Below are positions 15,572 to 23,676 of a stretch of 64,000 nucleotides of DNA, piece by piece. Position 1 is the stretch's first letter, and each line of letters starts with the position of its first letter. The position numbers were made by a program, and so were the translations under genes. The stretch is from an uncultured Lachnospiraceae bacterium (GTDB lineage: Bacteria > Bacillota > Clostridia > Lachnospirales > Lachnospiraceae). The stretch spans positions 26,247-90,246 of the forward strand of contig CACWHK010000010.1 of NCBI GenBank assembly GCA_902760755.1, given 5' to 3'. Below the pieces are notes generated by a model. It was not told the origin of the DNA. It made no database searches and saw only the letters and a list, made by a program, of their open reading frames with translations.

Positions 15572-16480
15572 ATGGATGCGATTAAGGAATTATTGAAAAA
15601 CCGATATGTGCTGATGGGACTTTATCTCCTCGGCTGCTTTGTTGTGTGCAAGCTGATCGGTCTTGCCTTTCATGCCTTCGGAAAGAAGGGGAAGGGCGGG
15701 ATCAAGGCTTCTTTTGTGAAGGGCCTTTTGCAGTTTGGGGTGATCATATTCACGCTGGTTCAGATGGCGGGCCTTTCGGATACGATCCAGAAGTTCGGAA
15801 GCACCATCCTCATGTCCAGCTCCCTGATCGTTGTAGTCCTGGGCTTTATCTTCCAGGAGGGACTCAGCAATATCGTCCACGGCTTTATCCTGGCAGCCTT
15901 CAGTCCCTTTGATGTGGGAGACCAGGTACAGATCGTGGCGGGAGGAGAAACGATCTCCGGCTTTATCACCTCCATGACCCTTCGTCATACGGCCATCCGG
16001 AGCATTATCGATAACGGAGATGTGATCATCCCGAATTCCCTTCTGGATAAGTCCACGGTGAAGAATCTTACGACGCAGAACCGGGAGAATAAGTATCCGC
16101 TTACCATTTCCATAACCTATGAGCAGGCGCAGGATCCGGTGCTCCTGGAGAAGGCAAAGCAGATCTTCTCGGAGGAGATATTAAAGAACAAGCGGACGCT
16201 GGATGTCCGGCTGAATAAGCAGGAACCGGTATTCATCAAGATAGACCTGGCTGACAGTGCCGTAACACTGACCAGCTTCATCAATACGGATACGGCCATG
16301 GAAAACTACTATGCCTGCAGTGAGATCCGCGAGGCCCTTCTTTACAGATATAAGCAGGCGGGCATCGATTTTGCATATAACCATTTGCAGCTTACGGGTA
16401 GTGTGGAGATGACCACCGTGGAGAAGAAGGCAGTAAGTCCTGAGGAGGACAGCGCATTCTTCGGCCCGGGAAAGATCTAG
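15572..16480 (+). CDS. mscS: Small-conductance mechanosensitive channel, MscS family
   Basis: The 302-residue protein has three predicted membrane helices. The third is the pore-lining helix (SSLIVVVLGFIFQEGLSNIVHGFILA) leading to the beta domain (FDVGDQVQIVAGGETISGFITSMTLRHT, then GDVIIPNSLLD), the MscS hallmark. It releases solutes upon hypo-osmotic shock. The order of motifs is complete and the length is normal. The start at 15572 has no Shine-Dalgarno sequence and sits directly at the predicted transcription start, so it may be translated as a leaderless mRNA. Confidence 0.9.
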   Translation: MDAIKELLKNRYVLMGLYLLGCFVVCKLIGLAFHAFGKKGKGGIKASFVKGLLQFGVIIFTLVQMAGLSDTIQKFGSTILMSSSLIVVVLGFIFQEGLSNIVHGFILAAFSPFDVGDQVQIVAGGETISGFITSMTLRHTAIRSIIDNGDVIIPNSLLDKSTVKNLTTQNRENKYPLTISITYEQAQDPVLLEKAKQIFSEEILKNKRTLDVRLNKQEPVFIKIDLADSAVTLTSFINTDTAMENYYACSEIREALLYRYKQAGIDFAYNHLQLTGSVEMTTVEKKAVSPEEDSAFFGPGKI

Positions 16481-16527
16481 GAAAGACATTCTTTTCGTCA
16501 GGTAAAGAGAGAAAAGAGGGATAGAAG

Positions 16528-16902
16528 ATGGAACCAAAAAGCAGTGACAGAGAGAAGCATGTGAGCGGAGCATCGAAGCCCATGGGACGTCGCGGCGAGG
16601 CCGTGAATACCAATGGTCCGGTGGGCCGCGCAGACGGTTACGCAGGACGTACGGGCAGCTCTTCAAAAAGAGATGACAGCAGTGGCGGCGGTGCAGGTCG
16701 CGGAAAGACCTCCATCATAGCCGTGATCATTGCCCTTCTTCTCGGCGGAGGCGGCGGTCTTACGGCGCTGCTTACCGGAGGCGGAGGATCGGACACCGGC
16801 ACGGGTACGGGTACCAGCAACTCGGGTACCGTGACACCGGGTGGCAGCTCCGGCGGTGCTGGGCGGAGGTGGTCTCGGCGGAAGCGGTTCCGCAGCGGCT
16901 GA
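16528..16902 (+). pseudogene. N-terminal part of the clostripain-type peptidase, separated by a frameshift
   Basis: This 124-residue frame has a good ribosome site (AGAGGGATAG) and encodes a basic cytoplasmic start, a membrane anchor (SIIAVIIALLLGGGGGLTALL near residues 61-82) and a Gly/Thr/Ser linker. It then runs into an Arg-rich out-of-frame tail ending at 16902. The Gly-rich linker continues smoothly in the +1 frame as the start of the peptidase at 16841. Dropping a single G in the GGG at 16861-16863 would join the two frames into one protein of about 790 residues. This is a sequencing error, a real mutation or, less likely, programmed frameshifting. Confidence 0.75.
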
Positions 16903-18928
16903 GTGGTTCAACGGAGTAAGCAATACCGGGAAGCTGAATACCGAGGTAAGTCCGGCGGCAGCTCCGAAGCGTACATCCATTAAGGGGAACGGTCAGGATA
17001 CCGTAACCATCATGGTTTATATGTGCGGAACGGATCTGGAATCCCGCGGCGGTATGGCTACAAATGATATGCGTGAGATGGCAGCGGCAACACTGTCATC
17101 CAACATCAATATCCTGATCTACACCGGTGGCTGCAAGGGCTGGAAGACCAGTGGCATCAGCAACAGCACCAACCAGATCTACAAGATCCAGGACGGTCAG
17201 CTGGCGCAGCTTGTTCCGGATGCGGGTGACAAGCCCATGACGGATCCGGCAACTCTTACGGAATTCATCAAGTTCTGTGCACAGTATTATCCGGCAAACC
17301 GTTATGATCTGATCTTCTGGGATCACGGCGGAGGATCCATCAGCGGCTACGGCTATGATGAGCGCTACAAGAGCTCCGGTTCCATGGATCTGACCGGCAT
17401 GAATACCGCACTGAAGAACGGCGGTGTGACCTTCGACTTCATCGGCTATGATGCATGCCTTATGGCAACCCTTGAAACTGCGATCATGACCAGCAACTAT
17501 GCGGACTATCTGATCGCATCGGAGGAGACGGAGCCCGGTATCGGCTGGTACTACACGGACTGGCTGAATGCGCTTTCCAAGAACACCTCCATGCCGACGA
17601 TCGAGATCGGTAAGAACATCGTCGACGGCTTCGTGGACGAGTGTAACCGGAAATGTGCCGGCCAGCAGACCACGCTTTCCGTGATCGACCTTGCAGAGTT
17701 CTCTGCAACGGTACCGGATAAGCTGGCAGCCTTCTCCACAAGTACAAGCACCATGATCCAGGGCGACGATTTCAAGAAGGTATCGGATGCCCGGGCAGGT
17801 ACCAGAGAGTTTTCCTCCTCCGGTATCGATCAGGTGGACCTGGTACATTTTGCTGAGAAGGTGGGAACCACCGAGGCCAAGGCGCTGTCCAAGGCTCTGA
17901 CCGACAGTGTGAAGTACAACCGGACCTCTTCGAATATGTCGAATGCGTACGGTGTGTCCATTTACTTCCCGTATCGGAAGACCTCCAGCGTCAACACGGC
18001 AGTTAAGAACTATAACAATATCGGCGTCCGGTCCGAGTACTCCAACTGTATCAAGGCATTTGCAAGTATGGGTACCGCAGGACAGATCGCAGGCGGCGGA
18101 AGCGGCAGTCTGATCGGCTCCCTTCTTGGCGGCGGAAGCAGCAGTGGCGGCTCCGGCAGCTCCAGCGGAATCGCATCCCTGCTCGGCTCCTTCCTCGGCG
18201 GAGGAAAGAGCATCCCGGGTGTGGATCCCTCTGCAGCAGAGTACATGCAGGATATGGACGTGGAAGCAGCTGCCGAGTATATCGCAAATCATCAGTTTGA
18301 TGCTTCGGCTCTGGAGTGGAAGACCGAGTCCGACGGAACCCATACCATCAGCGTTTCCGAGGATCAGTGGAAGCTGATCGAGAATCTTCAGATGAACATC
18401 TTCTGGGATGACGGAACCGGTTATGTGGATCTGGGTCTGGATAATCTGTATGAGTTTACGGATGACGGAAAGCTGGTGGGAGATTATGACGGCACCTGGT
18501 TTGCCATCGACGGACTGGCAGTACCGTACTACTTTGTTTCCGAAGCGAAGGATTCCTCGGGACAGACCATCACAACCGGTCGTGTTCCGGTGCTCCTGGA
18601 TGGTATAAGGGCAAATCTGATCATCGTATTTGACAAGAATTATCCGGACGGTTATATCGCAGGTGCACGGTATGATTACGTGGACGGCGAGACGGATACG
18701 GTAGCCAAGGGCGTGACGGAGATTGCGGAAGGAACCAAGATCGACTTCCTCTGCGACTACTACAGCTACAGCGGAACCTATCAGAACAGCTATATGTGGG
18801 GTGAGCAGATCACCTACTCGAAGGGGCTGAAGTGCAGCTACGTAACGATCGAAGGCGGTGCGAAGGTAACCTATCTGCTGACGGATCTTTACGGACGTGA
18901 ATTCTGGACTCCTGCAGTTCCTCAGTAA
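16841..18928 (+). CDS. Clostripain-family cysteine peptidase (C11), main part; 5' end in another frame
   Basis: The 695-residue frame starts at a GTG inside a Gly-rich linker with no convincing ribosome site, so the true N-terminus is in the frame at 16528. The C11 catalytic dyad is present: His in LIFWDHGGGSISGYGYDE near residue 165 and Cys in DFIGYDACLMATLE near residue 207. The IMVYMCGTDLESRGG segment before them is a family hallmark. A Gly/Ser-rich linker (about residues 415-465) leads to a C-terminal beta-rich domain. Such enzymes cleave after Arg or Lys and act outside the cell or at its surface; the predicted anchor lies upstream of the frameshift. Confidence 0.85.
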   Translation: MAAPAVLGGGGLGGSGSAAAEWFNGVSNTGKLNTEVSPAAAPKRTSIKGNGQDTVTIMVYMCGTDLESRGGMATNDMREMAAATLSSNINILIYTGGCKGWKTSGISNSTNQIYKIQDGQLAQLVPDAGDKPMTDPATLTEFIKFCAQYYPANRYDLIFWDHGGGSISGYGYDERYKSSGSMDLTGMNTALKNGGVTFDFIGYDACLMATLETAIMTSNYADYLIASEETEPGIGWYYTDWLNALSKNTSMPTIEIGKNIVDGFVDECNRKCAGQQTTLSVIDLAEFSATVPDKLAAFSTSTSTMIQGDDFKKVSDARAGTREFSSSGIDQVDLVHFAEKVGTTEAKALSKALTDSVKYNRTSSNMSNAYGVSIYFPYRKTSSVNTAVKNYNNIGVRSEYSNCIKAFASMGTAGQIAGGGSGSLIGSLLGGGSSSGGSGSSSGIASLLGSFLGGGKSIPGVDPSAAEYMQDMDVEAAAEYIANHQFDASALEWKTESDGTHTISVSEDQWKLIENLQMNIFWDDGTGYVDLGLDNLYEFTDDGKLVGDYDGTWFAIDGLAVPYYFVSEAKDSSGQTITTGRVPVLLDGIRANLIIVFDKNYPDGYIAGARYDYVDGETDTVAKGVTEIAEGTKIDFLCDYYSYSGTYQNSYMWGEQITYSKGLKCSYVTIEGGAKVTYLLTDLYGREFWTPAVPQ

Positions 18929-18944
18929 TTATTTCTTCTGCTAC

Positions 18945-19143
18945 GAAGTGCGGTTCAGCTTCGGGGACCGTATTCCCCACCTCGACACCGTTCGCACTCC
19001 ATTTCACGATGTAGCGGTTTCACACCGATAACAGAGGGACCCTATAGTACGGCATTTTCGTGGCGTACTGCAGGGTCCCTCTGTTTATCGTCGCTCAATG
19101 GTCGCGGTGGGAAACAAGTCCCCGCGCTAATGAACCGCACTTC
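18945..19143. repeat. Long imperfect palindrome of about 200 bases
   Basis: The outer arms GAAGTGCGGTTCA (18945-18957) and its complement (19131-19143) are identical. Inside, GGGGAC, TCCC-ACC and CGAC blocks pair in the same order. The core ACAGAGGGACCCT (19031-19043) pairs perfectly with 19072-19084, with a further AGTACG/CGTACT stem (19046-19051, 19064-19069). The left arm has about 30 unpaired bases. It lies between the convergent clostripain and carB genes. It could be a small non-autonomous mobile element or a structured RNA. Confidence 0.75.
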
Positions 19144-19156
19144 CCATACACTGGTG

Positions 19157-19189
19157 AAAAAAGGGATGACTCACAAGAGTCATCCCTTT
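19157..19189 (-). terminator. Bidirectional-looking rho-independent terminator of carB
   Basis: AAAGGGATGACTC (19160-19172) pairs with 19177-19189 around the loop ACAA. On the minus strand six T residues follow, so it ends carB transcription. The intended carB stop at 19195 lies just before it. Confidence 0.88.
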
Positions 19190-19211
19190 CATAGTTACTC
19201 AGCTTCCTTGA

Positions 19212-22200
19212 TCAGCTCATGCCACTCCTGAAGGGAATGGATGTTGCCCATGTGACGGCGGAGCATATGGTCGATACCCTCAGCCGCTGCCTTACCTCAT
19301 CATGAATGCTTGCCTTTCCGACAGGAGAGTTGATGATAAGATCGATCTCTCCGTTGGTGATGAGGTCGAGAATGTTCGGACGACCCTCATACAGCTTCTT
19401 CACCTTCTCGGCCGGGATACCTGCTGCATTGATGGCATCGCAGGTCTTGCCGGTTGCCAGGATCTTAAAGCCGTTATCGTACAGGATCTTAGCCACGCCC
19501 GGTGCCTCGTCGCGCTCCTGGCTGTTGACGGAGATCAGTACCGTTCCCTTAAGCGGGAGTGTAGCCTTGGCTGCTTCTTCGGACTTGAAGTAAGCACCGC
19601 CGGCGGAGAGGGATATGCCCAGAACCTCACCGGTGGACCGCATTTCCGGTCCGAGGATCGGGTCAACCTCCGGGAACATGTTGAACGGGAAGACAGCTTC
19701 CTTTACACCGTAGTACGGGATCTTGCGTTCCTTCATGGTCGGGATCGGTGACGGCTTGCCTGTCAGTTCGCCGGTAATGATCTCGGTTGCGATGGGCACC
19801 ATGCGGATACCGCAAACCTTGGATACAAGCGGTACGGTACGGGATGCTCTCGGATTAGCCTCAAGAACGAATACCTTTCCGTCCTCGATGGCATACTGCA
19901 TATTCATCAGGCCGACCACGTGCATCTGCTCCGCGATCTTTCTGGTGTATTCCTTAATGGTCTGCAGATTCTCTTCGGAAATGTGCTTCGACGGCAGGAT
20001 GCATGCGGAGTCACCGGAATGGATACCGGCCAGCTCGATGTGCTCCATAACTGCAGGTACGTAAGCATGGGTTCCGTCTGCAATGGCGTCTGCCTCGCAT
20101 TCCAGTGCGTGGTGCAGGAACCGGTCGATCAGGATCGGACGATCCGGTGTTACACCGACAGCTGCCTGCATGTAGCCGATCATGCTTTCATCATCATATA
20201 CGACCTCCATGCCGCGTCCGCCCAGAACGTAGGAAGGACGAACCATAACCGGATAGCCGATTCGGTTTGCAACCTCAATGGCCTCATCCACGGTGGTTGC
20301 CATGCCTGCCTCCGGCATGGGGATACCGAGCTTGTCCATGATGGCACGGAACTGATCACGGTCCTCAGCCAGATCAATGACTGCCGGAGAGGTACCGAGG
20401 ATCTTTACACCATTTCTCTCCAGATCTGCTGCCAGGTTCAGAGGTGTCTGACCACCGAACTGAGCGATCACGCCCACCGGCTTCTCCTTCTTGTAGATGG
20501 AGAGTACGTCCTCCAGAGTCAGAGGCTCGAAATAAAGCTTATCGGAGGTATCGTAGTCGGTGGATACGGTCTCCGGATTGCAGTTAACGATGATGGTCTC
20601 GAATCCCAGCTTCTTCAGGGACTGTGCAGCATGTACGCAGCAGTAGTCGAACTCGATACCCTGACCGATACGGTTCGGACCGCCGCCCAGGATCATGACC
20701 TTCTGACGGTCCTCGTTGATCGGGTTGTTGTCCGGTGCACAGTAGGTGGAGTAGAAGTAGGAGCTATCCTCGGTTCCGCTTACATGTACGGCATCCCATG
20801 CTTCCACAACGCCGATGGCCTCGCGCTTCTCGCGGATGGCATCCTCGGATACGCCGAGGATCTCGGAGAGATACTTGTCGGAGAAACCGTCCTTCTTAGC
20901 CTGTGTCAGTGCCTCATCGGAAGGAACCTGTCCCTTAAATGCAGCAACCAGTGCCTCTTCCTCGTCTACCAGCTCCTTCATCTGCTCGATGAAGTACTTC
21001 TTTACATGTGTGATCTCATGGATCTCATCTACGGTAGCGCCCTTGCGGATCGCTTCGTACATGATGAAATGACGCTCACTGGAGGGAGTGATCAGCTGAC
21101 GGAGCAGCTCCTTCTTGGAAAGGTCATAGAAGTTCTTTACATGACCCAGACCGTAGCGTCCCTTCTCAAGAGAGCGGACAGCCTTCTGGAAGGCTTCCTT
21201 ATAATTCTTACCGATGGACATAACCTCGCCCACGGCACGCATCTGGGTTCCCAGCTTATCATCCACGCCCTTGAACTTTTCGAATGCCCAGCGTGCGAAC
21301 TTAACAACCACATAGTCTCCGTCCGGATGATACTTATCCAGGGTTCCGTACTTTCCGCAGGGGATGTCTGCCAGGGTAAGTCCTGAAGCCAGCTTGGCGG
21401 ATACGAGAGCGATGGGGAAGCCCGTCGCCTTACTTGCAAGCGCGGAAGAACGGGAGGTACGCGGATTGATCTCGATTACGATGATGCGGTCGGTCTTCGG
21501 ATCATGTGCGAACTGAACGTTCGTACCGCCGATTACCTGAATGGATTCAACAATCTTATATGCCTGCTCCTGCAGACGCTTCTGAACGTCCTCGGAAATG
21601 GTGAGCATGGGAGCGGTACAGAAGGAATCACCGGTATGGATACCCATGGGATCCACATTTTCGATAAAGCATACGGTGATCATGTTGTTGTCCTTATCGC
21701 GGACAACCTCAAGCTCCAGCTCCTCCCATCCGGTTACGGATTCCTCGACAAGAACCTGTCCGACCAGAGAAGCTTTAAGACCACGTGCGCAGACGGTCTG
21801 CAGCTCATCGCGGTTGTAAACCAGTCCACCGCCGGCACCACCCATGGTGTAAGCAGGACGAAGAACCACCGGATAACCGAGCTCGTCGGCAATCTTCAGC
21901 GCTTCCTCTACGGAGTAGGCAACCTCGGAACGAGCAACCTCGATGCCCAGTGCCTTCATGGTGTTCTTGAACTCGATACGGTCCTCGCCACGTTCGATGG
22001 CATCCACCTGAACACCGATTACCTGTACGTTGTATTTCTCCAGAACACCGGCTTCAGCCAACTCGGAGCAAAGATTAAGTCCTGACTGACCACCCAGATT
22101 CGGAAGAAGTGCGTCGGGACGTTCCTTGGCAATGATCGCCTCCAGCCGCTTTACATTTAACGGCTCAATATATGTAACATCAGCCATCTCCGGATCCGTC

Positions 22201-22364
22201 ATGATGGTAGCCGGATTGGAATTCACCAGTACGATCTCATAGCCCAGGCTGCGAAGAGCCTTACATGCCTGCGTACCGGAATAATCGAACTCACACGCCT
22301 GTCCGATGACGATCGGACCGGAACCGATGATGAGTACCTTGTGGATATCTGTTCTTTGCGCCAT
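19212..22364 (-). CDS. carB: Carbamoyl-phosphate synthase large subunit, with a damaged C-terminus
   Basis: CarB uses glutamine-derived ammonia, bicarbonate and two ATP to make carbamoyl phosphate for pyrimidines and arginine. The frame is intact through both ATP-grasp halves (VLIIGSGPIVIGQACEFDYSG near residue 10; MILGGGPNRIGQGIEFDYCC near 550) and into the C-terminal MGS-like allosteric domain. After LIINSPVGKASIHDE the frame becomes unrelated and stops at 19212. The expected ending GKAAAEGI...HSLQEWHELIKEAE is still present in the next frame, with its stop at 19195-19197. About 22 residues that should lie between (SYLRKAAI...TT region) are absent. The ATG at 22364 follows GGAGGAACACACT; a TTG at 22379 is inside that site. 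Confidence 0.9.
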   Translation of the reverse strand: MAQRTDIHKVLIIGSGPIVIGQACEFDYSGTQACKALRSLGYEIVLVNSNPATIMTDPEMADVTYIEPLNVKRLEAIIAKERPDALLPNLGGQSGLNLCSELAEAGVLEKYNVQVIGVQVDAIERGEDRIEFKNTMKALGIEVARSEVAYSVEEALKIADELGYPVVLRPAYTMGGAGGGLVYNRDELQTVCARGLKASLVGQVLVEESVTGWEELELEVVRDKDNNMITVCFIENVDPMGIHTGDSFCTAPMLTISEDVQKRLQEQAYKIVESIQVIGGTNVQFAHDPKTDRIIVIEINPRTSRSSALASKATGFPIALVSAKLASGLTLADIPCGKYGTLDKYHPDGDYVVVKFARWAFEKFKGVDDKLGTQMRAVGEVMSIGKNYKEAFQKAVRSLEKGRYGLGHVKNFYDLSKKELLRQLITPSSERHFIMYEAIRKGATVDEIHEITHVKKYFIEQMKELVDEEEALVAAFKGQVPSDEALTQAKKDGFSDKYLSEILGVSEDAIREKREAIGVVEAWDAVHVSGTEDSSYFYSTYCAPDNNPINEDRQKVMILGGGPNRIGQGIEFDYCCVHAAQSLKKLGFETIIVNCNPETVSTDYDTSDKLYFEPLTLEDVLSIYKKEKPVGVIAQFGGQTPLNLAADLERNGVKILGTSPAVIDLAEDRDQFRAIMDKLGIPMPEAGMATTVDEAIEVANRIGYPVMVRPSYVLGGRGMEVVYDDESMIGYMQAAVGVTPDRPILIDRFLHHALECEADAIADGTHAYVPAVMEHIELAGIHSGDSACILPSKHISEENLQTIKEYTRKIAEQMHVVGLMNMQYAIEDGKVFVLEANPRASRTVPLVSKVCGIRMVPIATEIITGELTGKPSPIPTMKERKIPYYGVKEAVFPFNMFPEVDPILGPEMRSTGEVLGISLSAGGAYFKSEEAAKATLPLKGTVLISVNSQERDEAPGVAKILYDNGFKILATGKTCDAINAAGIPAEKVKKLYEGRPNILDLITNGEIDLIINSPVGKASIHDEVRQRLRVSTICSAVTWATSIPFRSGMS

Positions 22365-22423
22365 AGTGTGTTCCTCCAAAAGATTGTTGCTGCGGAGCCG
22401 GGTGCTCCCGCAGAGTCCATAGT

Positions 22424-22429
22424 ATTATA
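22424..22429 (-). promoter_or_regulatory. Extended -10 promoter element of carB
   Basis: On the minus strand the sequence reads TGCTATAAT, a consensus -10 with the TGn extension, about 60 bases before the carB ATG; no strong -35 is visible. The leader contains a hairpin (CTGCG-G-GAGC with GCTC-CGCAG, about 22390-22415) that could affect expression. Confidence 0.6.
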
Positions 22430-22494
22430 GCACTTATGAGAGAAAATATATAGAGGAAATTTAAAAAAGTATGGATGAAATGTTGCAAGGGTTA

Positions 22495-22503
22495 TGTTAC
22501 AAT
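22495..22503 (+). promoter_or_regulatory. Extended -10 promoter element of mutY
   Basis: TGTTACAAT at 22495-22503 matches an extended -10 (TGn before TACAAT), 24 bases before the mutY ATG. A well-placed -35 is not evident. Confidence 0.5.
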
Positions 22504-22527
22504 ACGAGGTGTGGTTTTTAAGGGGAT

Positions 22528-23676
22528 ATGTTTTGGATCATGGCAGGAAACGAGCAAAGGAAAAGCAAAACAACGGAGCAGCATAGGGGAAGGGAAGGAA
22601 CCGTCCCGGAATGGAACGGGGAAATCCTTGCCTGGTATCCGCAGCATAAAAGAGACCTTCCCTGGCGAAGAGACAGGGATCCTTATCATGTTTGGATCTC
22701 GGAGATCATGCTCCAGCAGACCCGCGTGGCTGCCGTGATCGGATACTATGAGCGATTTATGAGGGAACTCCCGGATATTGAAGCCCTGGCATCCGTAGAG
22801 GATGATCGGCTGATGAAGCTCTGGGAGGGCCTTGGTTATTATAACCGTGCAAGAAATCTGAAGAAGGCAGCGCTTATGATCCTGGAGCGGTTCCGCGGGC
22901 AGTTCCCTTCGGAGCCGGAGGAGATCCGGTCCCTTCCCGGGATCGGAGATTATACGGCAGGTGCTATCGCCTCCATATGCTTCGGAAAAGCGACACCGGC
23001 GGTGGACGGAAATGTCCTCCGTGTTTATACCCGTCTTACGGCGGATCCCTCCTGTATCGATCTGGATGCAACAAAGAAGAAGGTCCGGCAGGATATGACC
23101 CGGCTTTATGAAGAGGCAGAGCCTGAGGATAGAAGCCTTCTGACGCAGGGGTGGATGGAGCTGGGAGCAACGGTCTGTGTCCCCAACGGAGCACCCCTTT
23201 GCACGGAGTGCCCCCTGGCAGGATCCTGCAGGGCACATCAGACAGGGAAAACGGGCGATTTTCCGGTCCGTGCAGAGAAGAAAAAAAGACGGATCGAGGA
23301 GCGGACGGTATTCGTCCTGCTCTGTGACGGAAGAGTTGCCATGCATAAGCGGCCGAAGAAGGGCCTGCTTGCAGGACTCTGGGAGTTTCCGGGCGTTGAG
23401 GGAAGACTCTCCGTCGGGGAGGCTCTGGAACGGGCAGAGGCCTGGGGCTTTGCGCCCTCCTCACCGTGGATGGAGCTCCCGTATACACACATTTTCAGCC
23501 ATGTGGAATGGCATATGCATGCATTTTTCATTCACTGCGAATGCATGATAGACGAATCTAAGGAAATCGGAGGAATCACATGGTTCCTGAGAAAAGAACT
23601 GGAAGAGTCGGCGGCAGTCCCGTCGGCGTTCCGGCCGTTCCGGAACCTGCTGAAAAGCGGAGAGGGACTTTCTTAA
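22528..23676 (+). CDS. mutY: A/G-specific adenine DNA glycosylase MutY
   Basis: MutY removes adenine mispaired with 8-oxoguanine. The 382-residue protein has the catalytic-domain opening LPWRRDRDPYHVWISEIMLQQTRV region (cited as LPWRRDRDPY and SEIMLQQTRV), the helix-hairpin-helix with catalytic Asp in LPGIGDYTAGAIASI and PAVDGNV, and the four-Cys iron-sulfur loop (CVPNGAPLCTECPLAGSC). The C-terminal Nudix-like 8-oxoG recognition domain follows (RPKKGLLAGLWEFPG). The ATG at 22528 is close to AGGGGA; an ATG at 22540 is possible. Its last 97 bases overlap the start of the next gene in another frame. Confidence 0.95.
   Translation: MFWIMAGNEQRKSKTTEQHRGREGTVPEWNGEILAWYPQHKRDLPWRRDRDPYHVWISEIMLQQTRVAAVIGYYERFMRELPDIEALASVEDDRLMKLWEGLGYYNRARNLKKAALMILERFRGQFPSEPEEIRSLPGIGDYTAGAIASICFGKATPAVDGNVLRVYTRLTADPSCIDLDATKKKVRQDMTRLYEEAEPEDRSLLTQGWMELGATVCVPNGAPLCTECPLAGSCRAHQTGKTGDFPVRAEKKKRRIEERTVFVLLCDGRVAMHKRPKKGLLAGLWEFPGVEGRLSVGEALERAEAWGFAPSSPWMELPYTHIFSHVEWHMHAFFIHCECMIDESKEIGGITWFLRKELEESAAVPSAFRPFRNLLKSGEGLS

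Noticed and set aside
17096-18343. Open frame of 415 codons antisense to the clostripain gene
   Set aside because: The plus-strand gene has a clear catalytic dyad; the antisense frame has no start signal or motif.
19920-21386. Open frame of 488 codons on the plus strand, antisense to carB
   Set aside because: It is the shadow of carB: codon third positions follow the minus strand, there is no ribosome site and the protein resembles nothing.
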